From Propionivibrio dicarboxylicus (GTDB taxonomy: Bacteria > Pseudomonadota > Gammaproteobacteria > Burkholderiales > Rhodocyclaceae), in NCBI RefSeq assembly GCF_900099695.1, contig NZ_FNCY01000005.1, forward strand, positions 124,001-188,000: a stretch of DNA of 64,000 nucleotides. The letters are read 5' to 3'. Position 1 is the first letter of the stretch, and each line of letters begins with the position of its first letter. The notes beneath the pieces are model-generated. The model had not been told where the DNA came from, did not search any database, and saw only the letters and a program-made list of their open reading frames with translations. This document shows, one piece after another, positions 47,000 to 56,598 of the stretch. The position numbers and the translations under genes are program-made.

Positions 47000-48409
47000 A
47001 TGGCCAGACCACCTTTCAAAAAATATTCCGATAACGCGCCGCCCAGCGATCCGATGCTGGCGCAGATGCGCATTCCGCCGCATTCGCTCGAGGCCGAACA
47101 GTCGGTGATCGGCGGGCTGCTGCTCGATAATGCCGCTTTCGACAAGATCGCCGACCGCATCAGCGAGAGCGATTTCTATCGTGACGAGCACCGGCGGATC
47201 TTCCGTCAGATCCAGCGCATGCTGGAACGGGGCAAGCCGGTCGATGCCGTGACCGTGGCCGAGGGGCTCGATATTGCCGGAGAGGCCAGCGAGACCGGCG
47301 GCCTCGCTTATCTCGGCGAGCTCGCTTCAAACACGCCGTCGGCGGCGAACATCGTGCGCTATGCCGAAATCGTCCGCGATCGGGCGCTGCTGCGGCAGTT
47401 GGTGACGGCCGGCGACGAGATCGCCGACAGCGCCCTGAATCCGGTCGGGCGCGATCCGAAGCAGCTGCTCGACGAGGCCGAGGCCAAGGTCTTTGCCATC
47501 GCCGAGGGCGGTTTCCGTCACCAGTCCGGCTTCCAGCACATCAATCCGTTGCTGACCCAGGTCGTCGAGCGGATCCAGGAATTGCACGACCGCGACAACC
47601 CGTCCGAAATCACCGGTATTCCGACCGGGTATCACGATCTCGATGCGCGCACTTCAGGGCTGCAGCCGGGCGACCTTTTGATCGTCGCCGGCCGGCCGTC
47701 GATGGGCAAGACTTCGTTCGCGCTGAACATGGCCGAACACGTGGCGATCGAGGTCGGTCTGCCGGTGGCGGTGTTCTCGATGGAAATGGGCGGCGCCCAG
47801 TTGGCGATGCGTATGCTCTCGTCGGTCGGTCGGCTCGACGCGCACCGTGTGCGGACGGGGCGGCTCAACGACGACGAGTGGGCGCGGCTGTCGTTTGCGC
47901 TCGGCAAGATGCACGAGGCGCCGATGTACATCGACGAGACGCCGGCGCTGAATCCGATCGACCTGCGCGCGCGGGCACGCCGTCTGGCCCGCCAGTGCGG
48001 CAAGCTCGGCCTGATCGTCATCGACTACCTGCAGCTGATGTCCTCGGCCAACGGTAACGGCGAGAACCGGGCGACCGAAATTTCCGAGATCTCGCGTTCG
48101 CTGAAGGGCTTGGCCAAGGAGCTGGGGGTGCCGCTGATCGCGCTGTCGCAGCTCAACCGCTCGCTGGAACAGCGGCCGAACAAGCGGCCGGTGATGTCCG
48201 ATTTGCGCGAATCCGGCGCTATCGAACAGGATGCCGACGTGATCATGTTCATCTATCGCGACGAAGTCTACCACCCCGATTCGCCAGACAAGGGGTCGGC
48301 CGAGATCATCATCGGCAAGCAGCGTAACGGTCCGATCGGCACTGTGCGGCTCGCCTTCCTCGGCGAGTACACGCGCTTCGAGAATTTCGCTGCGCAGGGG
48401 TCGTATTAA
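47000..48409 (+). CDS. dnaB: Replicative DNA helicase DnaB
   Basis: DnaB is the hexameric 5'-3' helicase of the replication fork. The ATG at 47000 gives 469 residues (MARPPFKKYSDNAPPSD), while an earlier frame start lies inside the terminator. The N-terminal primase-binding domain starts PPHSLEAEQSVIGGLLLDN. The RecA-like domain has Walker A GRPSMGKTSFALN, Walker B LIVIDYLQLM, the LSQLNRSLEQRPNKRP segment and SDLRESGAIEQDADVIMFIYRDE. Length is normal and no intein is present. Confidence 0.97.
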   Translation: MARPPFKKYSDNAPPSDPMLAQMRIPPHSLEAEQSVIGGLLLDNAAFDKIADRISESDFYRDEHRRIFRQIQRMLERGKPVDAVTVAEGLDIAGEASETGGLAYLGELASNTPSAANIVRYAEIVRDRALLRQLVTAGDEIADSALNPVGRDPKQLLDEAEAKVFAIAEGGFRHQSGFQHINPLLTQVVERIQELHDRDNPSEITGIPTGYHDLDARTSGLQPGDLLIVAGRPSMGKTSFALNMAEHVAIEVGLPVAVFSMEMGGAQLAMRMLSSVGRLDAHRVRTGRLNDDEWARLSFALGKMHEAPMYIDETPALNPIDLRARARRLARQCGKLGLIVIDYLQLMSSANGNGENRATEISEISRSLKGLAKELGVPLIALSQLNRSLEQRPNKRPVMSDLRESGAIEQDADVIMFIYRDEVYHPDSPDKGSAEIIIGKQRNGPIGTVRLAFLGEYTRFENFAAQGSY

Positions 48410-48412
48410 GCG

Positions 48413-48466
48413 CCTGTTTCGGTAGGGGGCGTGGGGCGCGTCGGCGGCCGGGCGGAAACGCCCGGC
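48413..48466. repeat. Partial copy of the dispersed palindromic element plus hairpin
   Basis: Bases 48413-48449 match 56351-56387 at 31 of 37 positions by eye (shared CCTxTTTCGGTAGGG core). They are followed by a perfect 8-bp GC hairpin with GAAA loop (48447-48454 with 48459-48466). The element sits between the 3' ends of convergent dnaB and the transglutaminase-like gene and may serve as a terminator. Confidence 0.6.
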
Positions 48467-48467
48467 G

Positions 48468-49700
48468 TCAGGGCGTGTCGATGCGCGTCGCGGTGACGCT
48501 GTAGTTCATCCGGCTGGTGTCGAGGCTGCTGTAGCGGCCTTCGCCGGTTTCGACCACCGGCATGATCAGGTTGGGCAAGGTTTCGGCGGCGCCGCCGCGC
48601 AGCGTGACGTCCTGGGCGGCGTTGAAGCCGATCCAGTTCATTTCCCAGAAACCGAACAGCAGCTTCTTGAGCACGTTGAGCTTGGGGTCGAAGTTGCTCA
48701 GATTTTCTTCGCGAATCGCCTTGCGTACGTCGGCGGGGTCGACGCCGATCCAGCTGTAGCCGGGGATGTAGAGTTCGGCACGGCAGTGTTGCGCGGCGTT
48801 GAGCTCGCCGAGGATGCCGAGGCTGCCGAAAAGCCGCGAGGTGCCGTTGCGCAGCCCGAACACCGGTCGTGCCGGAATGCCGACCGAGCGGCAGAGCGCG
48901 ACGAAGAGCTGAGCGATGTCGGCGCTGCGGCCGCTCAGATTGCCGCTTTCGAGCATCTGCGCGATGTTGGCGTTGCCAAGGCCGGTGCCGTTGCTGTCGA
49001 ATTCGGTGCGCTCGACAACCCAGTCGTAGAGGGCCTTGCCCATCGCCAGCGGGTCGCGGATGCGGCCGATGGCGCGTTCGGCGGTGCGCCGGACGATACC
49101 GTCGATCGGGATCTGGCTGGTCGGCTGCAGGCAGCGGCGCAGAACTTCGGTGCGTTCGGCGATGGCGCCGCGTCGGGTGACGTCGAAGTGGCGGTCCTGG
49201 GTCGCGATCTGGCTCGAAAACTGGAGTCGCGGACTGTCGGTGCCTTCGGCCCATTCGGCGACGAAGACTTCCATTTCGGCGACCGGATCGCGGTAGATGC
49301 CGGCGCTGGTGAAATTGCCTTCCCAGGTGTGGCCGAGCGAGCGCTGCCACGGGGTGTCCTTGTACTGGGCGAGTGGCAGCCAGAGCTTGGCGGCGCCCTT
49401 GACGTGTCGAAGCCCGATCTGCGTCTGCAGGTCGACGGTGCGCCAGCGCGCCGGCGGTTCTTCCGGCAGGCTGATGACGTTATGCGGTTCGTGGATGGCG
49501 CTCGCTGCGCCGTTCTCTGGCGTGGCCGCGTGCCGGATGCCGGGCTTGGCGACGGTCTTGCCGGCGGGCTTCGCCCCCGGTTTCGTCGCGGGTTTGGCGG
49601 GCGGTTTCTTGGCCGGTGGCGGGTTCTTGACCGCCTGTGCGGCGGGCGAGGCCAACAGCGATAGCACTGCCGAGGCAGCCAGGAAATCCCGTCGTTTCAA
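48468..49700 (-). CDS. Transglutaminase-like protein with the usual catalytic Cys replaced
   Basis: The 410-residue protein starts with a twin-arginine-like signal (MKRRDFLAAS) and a Pro/Lys/Ala-rich linker (about residues 25-65), so it is exported. The C-terminal transglutaminase-like fold has the expected helix LSGRSADIAQLFVALCRSVGIPARPV and the strand QHCRAELYIPGYSWIGVDPAD, giving His 305 and Asp 321. At the position where active members have Cys (G-x-C-x-D-x-A), this protein has Ser 259. It may be a non-catalytic or altered member. It is followed by PhoH on the same strand. Confidence 0.78.
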   Translation of the reverse strand: MKRRDFLAASAVLSLLASPAAQAVKNPPPAKKPPAKPATKPGAKPAGKTVAKPGIRHAATPENGAASAIHEPHNVISLPEEPPARWRTVDLQTQIGLRHVKGAAKLWLPLAQYKDTPWQRSLGHTWEGNFTSAGIYRDPVAEMEVFVAEWAEGTDSPRLQFSSQIATQDRHFDVTRRGAIAERTEVLRRCLQPTSQIPIDGIVRRTAERAIGRIRDPLAMGKALYDWVVERTEFDSNGTGLGNANIAQMLESGNLSGRSADIAQLFVALCRSVGIPARPVFGLRNGTSRLFGSLGILGELNAAQHCRAELYIPGYSWIGVDPADVRKAIREENLSNFDPKLNVLKKLLFGFWEMNWIGFNAAQDVTLRGGAAETLPNLIMPVVETGEGRYSSLDTSRMNYSVTATRIDTP

Positions 49701-49800
49701 TCGATTCTCCGGAGCATGTCACAGGCCGAACGAACGCTATCGTTCCGGCGGGCAAAAACGACCGGGCCGCGTCCTGTGACACGGCCCGACAAGGCGCGGA

Positions 49801-51231
49801 TTATAGCACTTCGGCGGCGTAGTCCGCCAAACGCGAGCGCTCGCCGCGCTGCAGCGTGACATGGCCGGAATGCGGCCAGCCCTTGAAGCGGTCGACGACG
49901 TAGGTGAGGCCCGAACTGCCTTCGGTCAGGTAGGGCGTGTCGATCTGCGCGATGTTGCCCATGCAGACGACCTTGGTGCCCGGACCGGCGCGCGTGATCA
50001 GCGTCTTCATCTGTTTTGGCGTCAGGTTCTGCGCCTCGTCGATGATCAGGAACTTGTTGAGGAAGGTGCGGCCGCGCATGAAATTCAGCGACTTGATCTT
50101 GATCCGGTTGCGGATCAGGTCGTGCGTCGCCGCGCGGCCCCATTCGCCGCCCTCGCTTTCCGTGTGGTTGAGCACATCGAGGTTGTCCTCGAGCGCGCCC
50201 ATCCACGGCCCCATCTTTTCCTCTTCGGTACCGGGCAGGAAGCCGATATCCTCGCCGACCGGCACGGTCACGCGGGTCATGATGATTTCGGCGTAGCGTT
50301 TGCTTTCGAGCACCTGGGTGAGGCCGGCGGCGAGCGTCAGCAGGGTCTTGCCGGTGCCGGCCTGGCCGAGCAGCGTGACGAAGTCGATGTCGGGATTCAT
50401 CAGCAGGTTGAGCGCGAAATTCTGCTCGCGGTTGCGCGCCGAAATGCCCCAGACGGCGTTCTTCGGGTGTGTGTAGTCGGTCAGCGTTTCGAACACCGCG
50501 GTCTTGCCGCTGACTTCGCGGACGATCGCGTAAAGCGGCTGCGCGCCTTCGAGGTAGAGAAACTCATTGACGAGCAGCTTCGGGACCAGCGGGCCCTTGA
50601 TGCGATAGAGCGTACGACCTTCCTGCTTCCACGATTCGAGGCCCTGGCCGTGCTTGTCCCAGAAATCGGCCGGGAGTTCGCGCGTGCCGGTGTAGAGCAG
50701 GTCGGTGTCCTCGAGCACCTTGTCGTTGAAGTAGTCCTGTGCCGCGAGGCCCAGCGCCCGCGCCTTGATGCGCATGTTGATGTCCTTGGACACCAGGATG
50801 ACGGCGCGGTTGGGATTGAGGCGCTGCAGGTGGAGGACGACGGCGAGGATCTGATTGTCCGACTTGGCCGTCGGCAGGCCGCTCGGCAGTTCATGGTTGA
50901 TCGCTTCGGTCTGCAGCAGCAGGCGTCCGGTCGCGAGCCGGTTCGACAACTGAGTCAGCGGAATGCCGTTCTGGATGCCATCGTCCTGGCTGCTGACGAT
51001 CTCGTCGAGCGTGCGCGAGACTTGCCGGGCGTTGCGCGAGACGTCGGACAGGCCCTTCTTGTTGTTGTCGAGTTCTTCGAGCGTCTTGATCGGCAGGTAA
51101 ACATCGTGCTCTTCGAAGCGATAGACGCTGGTAGGGTCATGCAGGAGGACGTTGGTGTCGAGGACGAAGAGTTTGGTCGCCGCGCCTGCGCTCTTGCGGG
51201 ATTTGCCGTGTTGGGCCACTTGTTTCACCAT
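49801..51231 (-). CDS. PIN-PhoH fusion ATPase/ribonuclease (YlaK-like)
   Basis: The 476-residue protein joins an N-terminal PIN-type ribonuclease domain (about residues 20-150) to a PhoH ATPase/helicase domain (about 230-470). The PIN part has VLDTNVLLHDP, then acidic residues in KSDNQILAV and SKDINMRIKA. The PhoH part has Walker A GQAGTGKTLLTLAAG and Walker B FLIIDEAQNLTPKQMKTLITR. Fusions of this type are widespread and are thought to unwind and cleave RNA. Neighbours give no further hint. Confidence 0.93.
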   Translation of the reverse strand: MVKQVAQHGKSRKSAGAATKLFVLDTNVLLHDPTSVYRFEEHDVYLPIKTLEELDNNKKGLSDVSRNARQVSRTLDEIVSSQDDGIQNGIPLTQLSNRLATGRLLLQTEAINHELPSGLPTAKSDNQILAVVLHLQRLNPNRAVILVSKDINMRIKARALGLAAQDYFNDKVLEDTDLLYTGTRELPADFWDKHGQGLESWKQEGRTLYRIKGPLVPKLLVNEFLYLEGAQPLYAIVREVSGKTAVFETLTDYTHPKNAVWGISARNREQNFALNLLMNPDIDFVTLLGQAGTGKTLLTLAAGLTQVLESKRYAEIIMTRVTVPVGEDIGFLPGTEEEKMGPWMGALEDNLDVLNHTESEGGEWGRAATHDLIRNRIKIKSLNFMRGRTFLNKFLIIDEAQNLTPKQMKTLITRAGPGTKVVCMGNIAQIDTPYLTEGSSGLTYVVDRFKGWPHSGHVTLQRGERSRLADYAAEVL

Positions 51232-51267
51232 GAAAGAAGAGTCTCCGATCGTTAGAGTGGGCTGCCG

Positions 51268-51723
51268 TCAAAGGGTTCTGACAAAATCGAGCACTTCCTG
51301 CGCGTGGCCGGGCGCCTTGACGCCGCGCCACTCGCCCCGAAGTGCGCCGTTGGCATCGATGACGAAGGTGCTGCGCTCGATGCCGCGGACGAGCTTGCCG
51401 TAGAGTTTTTTCTCCTTGATGACGGCAAAGCGGGTGCACAGGGCTTCGTCGGCGTCGCTGAGCAGCGCGAAGGGCAGTTCCTGCTTGGCCTTGAAGTTCT
51501 CGTGCGACTTGATGCTGTCGCGCGAGACGCCGGCGATGATGCAGTTGGCCTCGGCGAAGGCGGCGGCGAGGTCGCGGAATTGCTGCGCTTCGGTCGTGCA
51601 GCCGGGCGTGCTGTCCTTCGGGTAGAAGTAGAGCACGATGATCTTGCCGCGCTGTTCGGACAGGCGGAAGGTCTCGCCCCCCGTGGCGGCGACGGCGAAA
51701 TCGGGGATGGGTGCGGTGTTCAT
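51268..51723 (-). CDS. bcp: Thioredoxin-dependent peroxiredoxin Bcp (PrxQ)
   Basis: Bcp reduces hydroperoxides using thioredoxin. The ATG at 51723 gives 151 residues. The peroxidatic Cys 42 lies in the motif YPKDSTPGCTTEA. The usual Bcp resolving Cys five residues later is Gln 47 here. Other cysteines occur at 61 and 96 and one may act as an alternative resolver. The remainder (AGVSRDSIKSHENF, LLSDADEAL, GIERSTFVIDANG) fits the family. It lies 13 bases downstream of the chemoreceptor gene on the same strand. Confidence 0.93.
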   Translation of the reverse strand: MNTAPIPDFAVAATGGETFRLSEQRGKIIVLYFYPKDSTPGCTTEAQQFRDLAAAFAEANCIIAGVSRDSIKSHENFKAKQELPFALLSDADEALCTRFAVIKEKKLYGKLVRGIERSTFVIDANGALRGEWRGVKAPGHAQEVLDFVRTL

Positions 51724-51736
51724 CGCGATGGGGCTC

Positions 51737-53365
51737 CTAAAGGTGGAAGCGGGAAACGGTCGTCTTGAGCGCGTTGGAGAGTTCGACGAGTTGCTGTACC
51801 GTTTGTGCGACCGATTCGACCGCGACGGAATTCTCTTCCGACATCTGGGCGATCGCTTCGACGTTGCGTGCAAGTTCGGTCGAACTGGTCTTCTGTTCGC
51901 GCAGCGCGTCGGAGATGCTCTCGATGGCGTGCCGGACGTTATCGGCGGAAGCGCGAATTTCGCCCATCGAGATGCTGGCATCCCTCGCCGTGGTGACGAC
52001 GTCGGTGACGACGTGGCGGCTTGTCTGCATGCTGTCGACCGCTGCCGTTGCGCCTTCCTGGATGCGTCCGATAACCTCGCTGATCTCCTGGATCGAGGCG
52101 GTGGTGCGTTCGGCCAGTTTGCGTACTTCGTCGGCGACGACGGCGAAGCCGCGGCCCTGTTCGCCGGCGCGTGCGGCCTCGATGGCGGCGTTGAGCGCCA
52201 GCAGGTTGGTCTGGTCGGCGACTTCGCGGATGACGACGGTGATGCTGCCGATCTGCTGGACTTGCTCCGACAGCGTCTGCAACTGCTGTGCCGTGTGTTC
52301 GACGTGCTCGGCAACGTCGCTGATGCGTTGCGCTGCGGTTTCGACGCCGCTGCCGCTTTGCTCGGCCTGGTGCCCGGCGTCGAGCGCGCGTTGGCTGGCG
52401 TCGCCGGCACTGTTGCCGATGTGGTCGATGCTGACGGTCATCTCCTCGACCGCGGCCGCTGCCGAGGTGGTCGCGGATGATTGCTGTTCGGTGCTTGAGG
52501 CTACCTGCTTGGCCGAGGCCGAGAGTTGGTCGGCGCCATTGGCGACGCTTTCGGCGTTGGCGATGATCTCGCCGATGGTGATGGCGAGATCGTGGCGCAT
52601 TTTTTCGAGCGAGCCTAACAGGTGCCCGATTTCGTCGTTGCTGGTCCGGTCGGCGGTCGCCCGCGCCCCCAGGTTGCCGTTGGCGATCTGCTCGGCGATG
52701 GTGTTCGCTTCAGCCAATCGGGTGTTCATGGAGCGCAGGATAGTGAAGCCGATGCCGCCCAGGATCACCGCGGCGCCGAGCAGGACGAGCAGGGCGGTCA
52801 GTGTCGAGGTGCTCTTGGCCGACTGCGCTTCGGCAGCTTCCTTGTTGCCGAGGTCGGTATTGAACTTGACGTGCATGTTGAGTGCGTCGGCAACTTTGCG
52901 CGGGGCGTCGCTGGCCTTCTTGACTTCCTCCATGGCCGCGTCGGTCCGGTATTCGCTCGACGCGGCCAGAATCGGTTCGTTGGCGCGTTTGTAGCCGGCC
53001 AGGGCGGCGCGGTCGGCCTCGAGCAGTTTGCGGTCCTCGTCGTTGGAGATCAGGGCTTCGTAGTCCTTCAGGGCTTTTTCCGTTTCGACGAAAGCGTCGT
53101 CGATTTTCTTCTGGATCTCGGCCTTGATGTCCGGGCTGTCGCTCTGCATGTGGCTCGACAGAATGTGGTACAGCACCTGCACGCGAATCTGGCTGAATCC
53201 GGCGATTGCCCGGTGGAGCGTTTCGACGCTGGGGACCGTGTTTTCGTTGCCGTAATTGGCTTTTTCGTAGACCTTGGAAGTCAATACGTAGCCGACGCCG
53301 GTGAGGACAGCAAGGCATACCATGGCCGCGGCGATCAGCGCGAGGATGCGTTGCGAGAGGGTCAT
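51737..53365 (-). CDS. Methyl-accepting chemotaxis protein (four-helix-bundle sensor)
   Basis: This membrane receptor controls CheA. The 542-residue protein has TM1 (about 8-30), a periplasmic helical sensor (about 35-190) of 4HB type, TM2 (about 192-213), a HAMP domain (about 214-268) and a long cytoplasmic coiled coil. The conserved signalling tip [21 protein letters not shown] and [16 protein letters not shown] lies near residues 370-405. No C-terminal CheR-docking pentapeptide is visible. No other chemotaxis genes are nearby, so it is an isolated receptor gene. Confidence 0.94.
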   Translation of the reverse strand: MTLSQRILALIAAAMVCLAVLTGVGYVLTSKVYEKANYGNENTVPSVETLHRAIAGFSQIRVQVLYHILSSHMQSDSPDIKAEIQKKIDDAFVETEKALKDYEALISNDEDRKLLEADRAALAGYKRANEPILAASSEYRTDAAMEEVKKASDAPRKVADALNMHVKFNTDLGNKEAAEAQSAKSTSTLTALLVLLGAAVILGGIGFTILRSMNTRLAEANTIAEQIANGNLGARATADRTSNDEIGHLLGSLEKMRHDLAITIGEIIANAESVANGADQLSASAKQVASSTEQQSSATTSAAAAVEEMTVSIDHIGNSAGDASQRALDAGHQAEQSGSGVETAAQRISDVAEHVEHTAQQLQTLSEQVQQIGSITVVIREVADQTNLLALNAAIEAARAGEQGRGFAVVADEVRKLAERTTASIQEISEVIGRIQEGATAAVDSMQTSRHVVTDVVTTARDASISMGEIRASADNVRHAIESISDALREQKTSSTELARNVEAIAQMSEENSVAVESVAQTVQQLVELSNALKTTVSRFHL

Positions 53366-53598
53366 GGAAGAACTCCCTGTTTATTGTTAGATGGCCGCCA
53401 ATATAGCATTGGCGCATCTCGCCCGGGGCGGGCGCTTGGCCTATCCCGTCGAGGCGAGTGCCATGGGCGTCGTCATTGTCATTTTTTCGTCGGCTCTTTG
53501 CTTGCGGGGCGTCGCCCGGGTGGACTTTTTTCGTGCGTTTTTTCACGTTTTCCGCTAACCTTGGCAGGTTTGTCCTAATCGCGCCCGGAGGCCCCACC

Positions 53599-54225
53599 AT
53601 GTCGGTGATCGAAGTCAATCATCCCCTCGTCAAACATAAGATCGGGCTTCTCCGTGAAGTCGATATCAGTACCAAGAAATTCCGCGAGCTCACCGCCGAA
53701 CTCGCCCGTCTTCTGACCTACGAGGCTTGTCGCGACTTCGAACTCGAGGATTGCACGATCAAGGGCTGGGCTGGCGATGTCTGCATCCAGCAGATCAAGG
53801 GCAAGAAAGTGTCGGTGGTGCCGATCCTGCGCGCCGGCCTCGGCATGCTCGACGGCGTGCTCGACCTGATTCCAAGCGCCAAGGTCAGCGTCGTCGGCAT
53901 CGCCCGCAACCATGAAACGCTGATGCCGGAACCCTATTTCGAGCGTTTCGTCGGCCAGCTCGACGAGCGCATGGCGCTGATCATCGACCCGATGCTGGCG
54001 ACCGGCGGCTCGCTGATCGCCACCATCGACATGCTCAAGCGCAACGGCTGCAAGCAGGTCCGTGCGATCGTCCTGGTCGCCGCGCCGGAAGGCATCGATG
54101 CGCTCAAGGCCGCTCATCCCGATGTTGACGTTTATACCGCGGCGATCGACAGCCATCTCAACGAGGTCGGCTACATCATCCCGGGTCTCGGCGACGCCGG
54201 CGACAAGATTTTTGGCACGAAATAA
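53599..54225 (+). CDS. upp: Uracil phosphoribosyltransferase
   Basis: Upp salvages uracil to UMP with PRPP. The ATG at 53599 gives 208 residues ([18 protein letters not shown]). An earlier in-frame start at 53458 is rejected because the family begins here. It has [14 protein letters not shown], the PRPP loop [15 protein letters not shown] and the C-terminal uracil-binding [18 protein letters not shown]. It is followed after 12 bases by uraA, forming a salvage unit. Confidence 0.97.
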   Translation: MSVIEVNHPLVKHKIGLLREVDISTKKFRELTAELARLLTYEACRDFELEDCTIKGWAGDVCIQQIKGKKVSVVPILRAGLGMLDGVLDLIPSAKVSVVGIARNHETLMPEPYFERFVGQLDERMALIIDPMLATGGSLIATIDMLKRNGCKQVRAIVLVAAPEGIDALKAAHPDVDVYTAAIDSHLNEVGYIIPGLGDAGDKIFGTK

Positions 54226-54237
54226 GGAGCGGAATCC

Positions 54238-55494
54238 ATGAATACAAGCACGGGCGCGGCGGACTTGCCGGCCACTGAACCGGTCTGGCGGACGGCGCTG
54301 TCGGGCGCGCAGATCCTGTTCGTCGCCTTTGGCGCGACAGTCCTGGTGCCGCTCCTGACCGGGCTCAATCCGAGCCTGGCGCTGCTCGGCGCCGGCATCG
54401 GCACGCTGGTCTTCCAGATCTGCACCCGTCGCGAAGTGCCGATCTATCTCGGCTCCAGCTTCGCCTTCATCGCGCCGGTGATCTATTCGGTTCAGACCTG
54501 GGGCATGCCGGCGACGCTTGGCGCGCTGGCCTCGGCGAGCTTCTTCTACTACGTCGCCGCCGCGCTCGTGAAGTGGCGCGGCGTCGGCTTCATCCATCAC
54601 CTGCTGCCGCCGGTCGTCATCGGCCCGGTGGTCATGGTGATCGGTCTCGGTCTCGCCCAGGTGGCGGTGAGCATGGCTACCGGCAAGGCCGGCGACCAGC
54701 AGATCATGCCCTATGGCACGGCGCTGTCGGTGGCGACGGTGTCGCTGCTGGCGACGATGCTGACCGCCATCCGCGCGCGTCGCCTGCTCAAGCTGGTGCC
54801 GATCCTGATCGGCGTTGCTGTCGGTTACGCCTATTCGCTGTTCCTCGGCATCGTCGATTTTTCCAAGGTGATGAACGCCGCCTGGATCGCCATGCCGGAA
54901 TTTGGCAAGCCCGAGTTCAACATGGCCGCCATCCTGTTCATGATCCCGGTCGCCATCGCACCGATCGTCGAGCATGTCGGCGGCATCCTGGCGATCGGTT
55001 CCGTGACCGGCAAGGACTTCACCGAAACGCCTGGCCTGCACCGGACGCTGCTGGGCGACGGTCTCGCCGTCAACATCGCCGGCCTCTTCGGCGGCCCGCC
55101 GGTAACGACCTACGGCGAGGTGACCGGTGCGGTCATGCTGACCAAGAACTTCAACCCGGTGGTGATGACCTGGGCGGCCGGCTTCGCCATCCTGATGGCC
55201 TTCGTCGGCAAGTTCGGCGCTTTCCTGCAGACGATTCCGATGCCGGTCATGGGCGGCATCATGGTGCTGCTGTTCGGTTCGATCGCCGGCATCGGCCTGA
55301 AAACGATCATGGACGGTCGCGTCGATCTTTCCAGCGCGCGCAATCTCTGTATCGTTTCAGTGACCCTGGTCGTCGGTATCGGCGGACTGGGCGTGACGAT
55401 CGGCAATTTCTCGCTGCAGGGCATCAGCCTCTGTGGCGTCCTGGCGGTGCTGCTCAACCTGCTGCTGCCCCGCGAACCGGCCCCCGAGGCCTGA
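54238..55494 (+). CDS. uraA: Uracil permease UraA
   Basis: UraA is a proton symporter of the NAT/NCS2 family for uracil. The 418-residue protein has about 14 hydrophobic segments. Family motifs include PIYLGSSFAFIAPVI near residues 75-90, the conserved Glu/His region PIVEHVGGILAIG, and GGPPVTTYGEVTGAVMLTKNFNP. The start is 12 bases after upp. A second pyrimidine-linked gene set lies 20 kb away (27.7-34.2 kb). Confidence 0.96.
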   Translation: MNTSTGAADLPATEPVWRTALSGAQILFVAFGATVLVPLLTGLNPSLALLGAGIGTLVFQICTRREVPIYLGSSFAFIAPVIYSVQTWGMPATLGALASASFFYYVAAALVKWRGVGFIHHLLPPVVIGPVVMVIGLGLAQVAVSMATGKAGDQQIMPYGTALSVATVSLLATMLTAIRARRLLKLVPILIGVAVGYAYSLFLGIVDFSKVMNAAWIAMPEFGKPEFNMAAILFMIPVAIAPIVEHVGGILAIGSVTGKDFTETPGLHRTLLGDGLAVNIAGLFGGPPVTTYGEVTGAVMLTKNFNPVVMTWAAGFAILMAFVGKFGAFLQTIPMPVMGGIMVLLFGSIAGIGLKTIMDGRVDLSSARNLCIVSVTLVVGIGGLGVTIGNFSLQGISLCGVLAVLLNLLLPREPAPEA

Positions 55495-55532
55495 TACTGA
55501 ATCACGACAACAACGACTATCGAGGAGTGTTA

Positions 55533-56333
55533 ATGAATAAGATTTCCCTGTTGATGGCGGCGCTGCTGAGCAGTGCCCTGCTGGTTGCCTGTGGCAAGTC
55601 GGAGGCGCCGCAGGCAGCGGCACCGGCCGCACCGGCGGCCCCGGCCAGCATCGTCGTCGGTCTCGACGATCACTTCCCGCCGATGGGCTTCCGCGACGAC
55701 AAGAACGAGATCGTCGGCTTCGACATCGATCTCGCCAAGGAAGTCGCCAAGCGTCTCGGTATGCAGGTGAGCTTCAAGCCGATCGACTGGAGCGCGAAGG
55801 AAGCCGAACTCAACGGCAAGCGCATCGACGTGCTGTGGAACGGCCTGACGATCACCGAAGAGCGCAAGGCCAACATCCTGTTCACGACGCCGTATCTGGA
55901 AAACCACCAGATCATCGTCGTCACCGACAAGTCGCCGATCAAGGCCAAGGCCGAACTCGCCGGCAAGATCGTCGGCGTGCAGGACGGTAGCAGCGCCGTC
56001 GATGCGATCCAGAAGGACGAGAAGGCTGCCAAGTCGATCAAGGAACTCAAGAAGTTCTCCGACAACGTGACTGCGCTGATGGACCTGTCCACCGGCCGTC
56101 TCGATGCCATCGTCGTCGATGAGGTCGTCGGTCGCTACTACATCGCCAAGAAGCCGGGCGAGTACCGCGTCCTCGACGAGAACTTCGGCACCGAGGATTA
56201 CGGCGTCGGCACGCGCAAGGATGACACCGCGCTGATGGGCAAGCTGCAGAAGGCGATGGACGACATGAAGGCCGATGGCACCGCCGCGACGATCTCGACG
56301 CGCTGGTTCGGCAAGGACATCGTCAAGAAGTAA
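55533..56333 (+). CDS. Amino-acid ABC transporter substrate-binding lipoprotein
   Basis: The 266-residue protein has a lipoprotein signal ending LLVAC (Cys about residue 21) and an Ala/Pro-rich spacer. It then has a family-3 solute-binding fold: VGLDDHFPPMGFRDDKNEIVGFDIDLAKEVAKR, RIDVLWNGLTITEERK, and LSTGRLDAIVVDEVVG. These point to a polar amino acid or related ligand. The permease and ATPase genes follow after a 178-bp palindrome, making a three-gene ABC transporter. The substrate is unassigned. Confidence 0.92.
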   Translation: MNKISLLMAALLSSALLVACGKSEAPQAAAPAAPAAPASIVVGLDDHFPPMGFRDDKNEIVGFDIDLAKEVAKRLGMQVSFKPIDWSAKEAELNGKRIDVLWNGLTITEERKANILFTTPYLENHQIIVVTDKSPIKAKAELAGKIVGVQDGSSAVDAIQKDEKAAKSIKELKKFSDNVTALMDLSTGRLDAIVVDEVVGRYYIAKKPGEYRVLDENFGTEDYGVGTRKDDTALMGKLQKAMDDMKADGTAATISTRWFGKDIVKK

Positions 56334-56346
56334 GCGTCCGCTTCTT

Positions 56347-56524
56347 AGAGCCTATTTCGGTAGGGATCGTGTGCCGCGCCGGCGGCCCTCCGGGTTGCCG
56401 ATACGGGCGGTGTCTGCGGCGTTGCTCTGCTTGCGCATGGAATAACCATGCGCTGCGCCTCGCGCCTTGCATCCATCCGCCCGTATCGACAACGCGGCTC
56501 GCGAGCCCTGCCGAAATAGGCTCT
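56347..56524. repeat. 178-bp nested palindromic element
   Basis: The outer arms AGAGCCTATTTCGGTAGGG (56347-56365) and its inverse (56506-56524) match at 18 of 19 positions. An inner pair CGATACGGGCGG (56399-56410 with 56477-56488) and a central perfect stem GCGCATGG/CCATGCGC (56433-56440 with 56446-56453) nest inside. The whole block can fold into one long hairpin. A 37-bp relative lies at 48413-48449. It interrupts the ABC transporter between its binding-protein and permease genes. It resembles a REP or MITE-type element. Confidence 0.85.
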
Positions 56525-56598
56525 TAATCTCCAGCCTGGAAGGCAGTCAAAACGCCTCCCGGCCGGATTTGTTTTTGGCTCATGCGATTCGGAACCTC

